From Lachnospiraceae bacterium (GTDB lineage: Bacteria; Bacillota; Clostridia; Lachnospirales; Lachnospiraceae): 45,539 nt of DNA. Within the stretch, counting starts at the first letter, position 1, and every line of letters starts with the position of its first letter. The notes beneath the pieces are model-generated. The model was given only the letters and a program-made list of their open reading frames with translations. It did no database searches and had not been told where the DNA came from. Made by a program: the position numbers and the translations under genes. Location: the NCBI GenBank assembly GCA_019423745.1, contig JAHZAV010000020.1:1-45539 (forward strand), read 5' to 3'. This document shows, piece by piece, positions 43,368 through 45,539 of this stretch.

Positions 43368-44693
43368 ATGGACAACTCACAGAATACGATTCAAAATTTA
43401 TTTTCCTTTATTGAAAAAAGCCCTACCAGTTTCCATGCTGTTCAGTCAGCAAGAAAACTTCTAGAAGCCAACGGCTTTCAATCCCTTCAGGAAAACACTT
43501 CCTGGAAGCTTACTCCCGGAGGCCGCTATTTTGTAACCCGGAATCTATCTTCTATTATTGCCTTTTGTTTGCCGCAAAAGGAACCAAACAGCTTTCATAT
43601 CATTGCCAGTCACAGTGATTCTCCCTCTTTCAAAATTAAGGAAAATCCAGAACTTCCCTCTGATAATATGTACATTCGCCTTAATGTGGAAAAATATGGC
43701 GGTATGCTTATGGCGCCCTGGATGGACCGTCCTCTGTCTATAGCAGGCCGCATTCTTCTTAACAATGGAGATAAGATTTTCACCAAATTAATTAACATAG
43801 ACCGTGATCTTCTCTTAATCCCTAACCTGGCTATACATATGAACCGCCAGGCAAACGATGGTTTCCGCTACGATCCTCAAAAAGATATGCTTCCTTTATA
43901 TGGAGATTTTTCCGACAAAAATACCTTTTTTAAACATATTGCTGAAGCTGCTCAGATTTGTCCAGAGCAGATCATCGGCCATGACCTCTTCCTTTACAGC
44001 CGCACTCCAGGTACTATTTGGGGTGCTGATCATCAATTTATTTCCTGCCCAAGGCTGGATGATCTCCAATGCGCCTATGCTTCCCTTATAGGAATACTGT
44101 CGGCAGACAGCTATGCCGATATTGCTGTTCATTGTATGCTGGATAATGAAGAGGTAGGAAGCAGTACAAAACAAGGCGCTGCCTCCAGCTTTTTAAAAGA
44201 TACTTTGACACGGATCTGTCTATGCCTTGGCAAAACTCAGCAAGACTATTACTCTATGCTGGCTTCCAGCTTCATGCTTTCTGCTGATAATGCACATGCC
44301 GTTCATCCAAATCTGCCTGAAAAAACTGATCCTACTAACCGGCCTTCTATGAATCAGGGAATAGTTATAAAGTACAACGCAAATCAAAAATATACCACAG
44401 ACGGCGTATCTGCAGCTATTTTTAAAACAATTTGCCAAATTGCAAACGTGCCCTATCAGACTTTCTTAAATCGTTCTGACATGGCAGGTGGCTCCACCCT
44501 GGGAAACATCTCTAATACACAAGTTCCCTTAAATACGGTGGACATTGGATTAGCTCAGCTGTCTATGCACTCTCCTTACGAAACAGCAGGAGCTAAAGAT
44601 ACCGATTATCTGATACAGGCTGCCCGCACATTTTTTCAGAGTTCTATATACTGTCTGGAAGATGGTCAATATACGGTTAAATCAAATAATTAA
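43368..44693 (+). CDS. M18 family aminopeptidase
   Basis: A 441-residue di-zinc aminopeptidase (aspartyl aminopeptidase/ApeB class) that trims N-terminal residues in the cytosol. Metal and catalytic residues are visible: ASHSDSPSFKIKE (His, with Asp two residues on), LDDLQCAYASL (bridging Asp), LDNEEVGSSTKQGAAS (catalytic Glu and metal Glu), SADNAHAVHPN (Asp) and a late SMHSPYETAG (His). The length matches the family. TGGAGG precedes the ATG. It is the last gene of the HAD-M18 pair and a strong terminator follows. Confidence 0.96.
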   Translation: MDNSQNTIQNLFSFIEKSPTSFHAVQSARKLLEANGFQSLQENTSWKLTPGGRYFVTRNLSSIIAFCLPQKEPNSFHIIASHSDSPSFKIKENPELPSDNMYIRLNVEKYGGMLMAPWMDRPLSIAGRILLNNGDKIFTKLINIDRDLLLIPNLAIHMNRQANDGFRYDPQKDMLPLYGDFSDKNTFFKHIAEAAQICPEQIIGHDLFLYSRTPGTIWGADHQFISCPRLDDLQCAYASLIGILSADSYADIAVHCMLDNEEVGSSTKQGAASSFLKDTLTRICLCLGKTQQDYYSMLASSFMLSADNAHAVHPNLPEKTDPTNRPSMNQGIVIKYNANQKYTTDGVSAAIFKTICQIANVPYQTFLNRSDMAGGSTLGNISNTQVPLNTVDIGLAQLSMHSPYETAGAKDTDYLIQAARTFFQSSIYCLEDGQYTVKSNN

Positions 44694-44712
44694 AAACAAT
44701 ATTCCTGTAACC

Positions 44713-44747
44713 AAAAGAGAGTCAGAACTTTTCTGACCCTCTTTTTT
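44713..44747. terminator. Terminator between the M18 and PepSY-like genes
   Basis: AAAAGAGAGTCAGAA pairs with TTCTGACCCTCTTTTTT (one A-C mismatch) around CTT. A- and T-runs flank it, so it can serve both converging genes. Confidence 0.9.
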
Positions 44748-44782
44748 ATCCCCTATTTATTCCCTTCATATGCCAGCCAAAT

Positions 44783-45079
44783 CTAATATTTCCAAGTATC
44801 TCCTGTTCCTGTCTCCATTTCATCTACATTGCCAAATCCGGTAATATCTACTTTGTACCATGTATCTCCATTTACAATCGTGTAACTGTATTCATTCCAC
44901 AAACCTTCACTACTTATTTCACTTTCTACGATCTCCCCTCCTCCTGTCTGGTTTAATGCAATCTGCTGCGCTTTTGCAATATCTACTCTAAGTGTCATAA
45001 TAGCAATAACTGCTATAACAACTGCTGCCACTACAACTCCTATTATTATCCCAATTGTCTTTTTTGATATTTTTTTCAT
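44783..45079 (-). CDS. Small membrane-anchored PepSY-like protein
   Basis: A 98-residue protein. An N-terminal helix (about residues 8-30, TIGIIIGVVVAAVVIAVIAI) acts as signal anchor. The outer part, DIAKAQQIALNQTGGGEI...YSYTIVNGDTWYKVDI, resembles a single PepSY module, a fold found in inhibitors and envelope proteins. I chose the ATG at 45079, with GGAGGAATAAAGTG upstream, over the in-frame GTG just before it. No partner gene is evident. The function is unknown. Confidence 0.7.
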   Translation of the reverse strand: MKKISKKTIGIIIGVVVAAVVIAVIAIMTLRVDIAKAQQIALNQTGGGEIVESEISSEGLWNEYSYTIVNGDTWYKVDITGFGNVDEMETGTGDTWKY

Positions 45080-45220
45080 CACTTTATTCCTCCGTGTATC
45101 TTTTTCTTTGTTGTATTTAATATAACAGCAGAAAATTAAAAGAACATTAAAAGAGCTAATTTTTTATATAAAAATTTTTCAATTTTCTGCACATTAAAGC
45201 CATTGGGATTTTTGAATAAA

Positions 45221-45250
45221 AAGAAACGCTGTAAATCCAGCGTTTCTCTT
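45221..45250 (-). terminator. Hairpin copy A of a duplicated terminator
   Basis: AGAAACGCTG (45222-45231) and CAGCGTTTCT (45238-45247) form a perfect stem around TAAATC, followed on the minus strand by CTTTTTATT. A decayed copy lies at 45446-45474. Confidence 0.75.
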
Positions 45251-45304
45251 ATGTTTTTCTAATATTGAACCCTAAAATCAAATTATCCTAATTTATCACA
45301 AATA

Positions 45305-45403
45305 CTAATTCAAATAGAAATCCGTGTACAACTCATTCCCTTTTTCAACGATTTCTTTTATTTCTTTTTCTGAAATTCCCAACTCATCCCCTAATTTCTT
45401 CAT
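45305..45403 (-). pseudogene. Short ORF or gene remnant (32 codons)
   Basis: The minus strand reads MKKLGDELGISEKEIKEIVE, then KGNELYTDFYLN and TAG. Composition (Glu/Lys/Ile, amphipathic helix) looks like real protein, but no Shine-Dalgarno sequence precedes the ATG. The frame is open upstream only to a TAG about 17 codons earlier, inside the flanking hairpin. It may be the C-terminal relic of a lost gene; I do not recognise the family. Confidence 0.35.
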
Positions 45404-45445
45404 ATCCGTAAAGTCACTTTCAGTTTTATTTGAAACAAAAAAATA

Positions 45446-45474
45446 AGAGAAACGCTATAAATCAACGTTTCTCT
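45446..45474 (-). terminator. Hairpin copy B, terminator of tRNA-Leu
   Basis: GAGAAACG (45447-45454) and CGTTTCTC (45466-45473) are followed on the minus strand by TTATTTTTTTG. It lies directly after the tRNA and is nearly the same sequence as copy A. Confidence 0.75.
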
Positions 45475-45486
45475 CACTTTCATCAA

Positions 45487-45539
45487 TGCCGCAGACCGGA
45501 ATCGAACCGGTACGGGAGGTTAGTCCCGCAGGATTTTAA
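45487..45539 (-). tRNA. tRNA-Leu (anticodon UAA), 3' part only
   Basis: The minus strand enters at the anticodon loop (TTAAAA, anticodon TAA), then has stem TCCTG, a long variable arm CGGGA/TCCCG typical of class II tRNAs, T-arm ACCGGTTCGATTCCGGT and acceptor CTGCGGC plus A. The 5' half lies beyond the right edge. CCA is not encoded. Confidence 0.9.

Overview
The window looks like chromosomal DNA from a low- to mid-GC Firmicute of the class Clostridia, most likely a gut member of the Lachnospiraceae. I infer this from strong AGGAGG-type ribosome binding sites, AT-rich promoters, U-tract terminators, the oxygen-independent ThiH thiamine route, a pyrophosphate-type phosphofructokinase, and a 2-hydroxyacyl-CoA dehydratase/activase pair. 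No phage, transposase, CRISPR array or rRNA is visible. The region reads as core genome with some accessory cargo.

Layout. 1-5.5 kb: a truncated ABC ATPase, then a minus-strand series with a MurR/RpiR regulator, an HD-domain protein, a PIN-PhoH ATPase and a zinc alcohol dehydrogenase. 5.7-11.9 kb: tRNA-Pro(GGG), dapB, dtd, a CarD-family regulator, an EamA transporter, a YwaF-like membrane protein, and a MerR regulator divergent from a MATE pump, with a clear MerR operator between them. 12-15.2 kb: an overlapping pair, a pseudokinase-TM-TPR protein and an Ig-like membrane-anchored surface protein. 15.2-19.1 kb: a NitT/TauT-type ABC importer followed by a second MATE pump. 19.2-22.5 kb: a pyrophosphate-type phosphofructokinase, glpK and acylphosphatase. 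22.6-26.4 kb: thiSFGH plus a ThiE-like gene behind a TPP riboswitch.

26.6-31.1 kb: a ketopantoate-reductase-family gene translationally coupled to an asymmetric heterodimeric ABC exporter. 31.2-35.6 kb: tRNA-Arg(ACG), a candidate C-rich small RNA, pyridoxamine kinase, xpt coupled to a PF09818-type ATPase, and a double carboxymuconolactone-decarboxylase-domain protein. 35.6-38.8 kb: a structured intergenic element, then a two-gene dehydratase-like system whose second gene fuses a dehydratase subunit to its activase; the first gene has an in-frame TGA near its start. 38.8-45.5 kb: a giant MacB-like ABC protein, a HAD phosphatase, an M18 aminopeptidase, a small PepSY-like protein, a gene remnant between duplicated hairpins, and the 3' half of tRNA-Leu(UAA).

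The most unusual items are the dehydratase/activase pair with its premature TGA, a 39-bp palindromic repeat present twice with a compensatory base-pair change, the candidate small RNA with two UUCCCC motifs, the pseudokinase/Ig-like pair, and the structured element at 35.6-35.7 kb. All calls come from reading the sequence; no database search was run.
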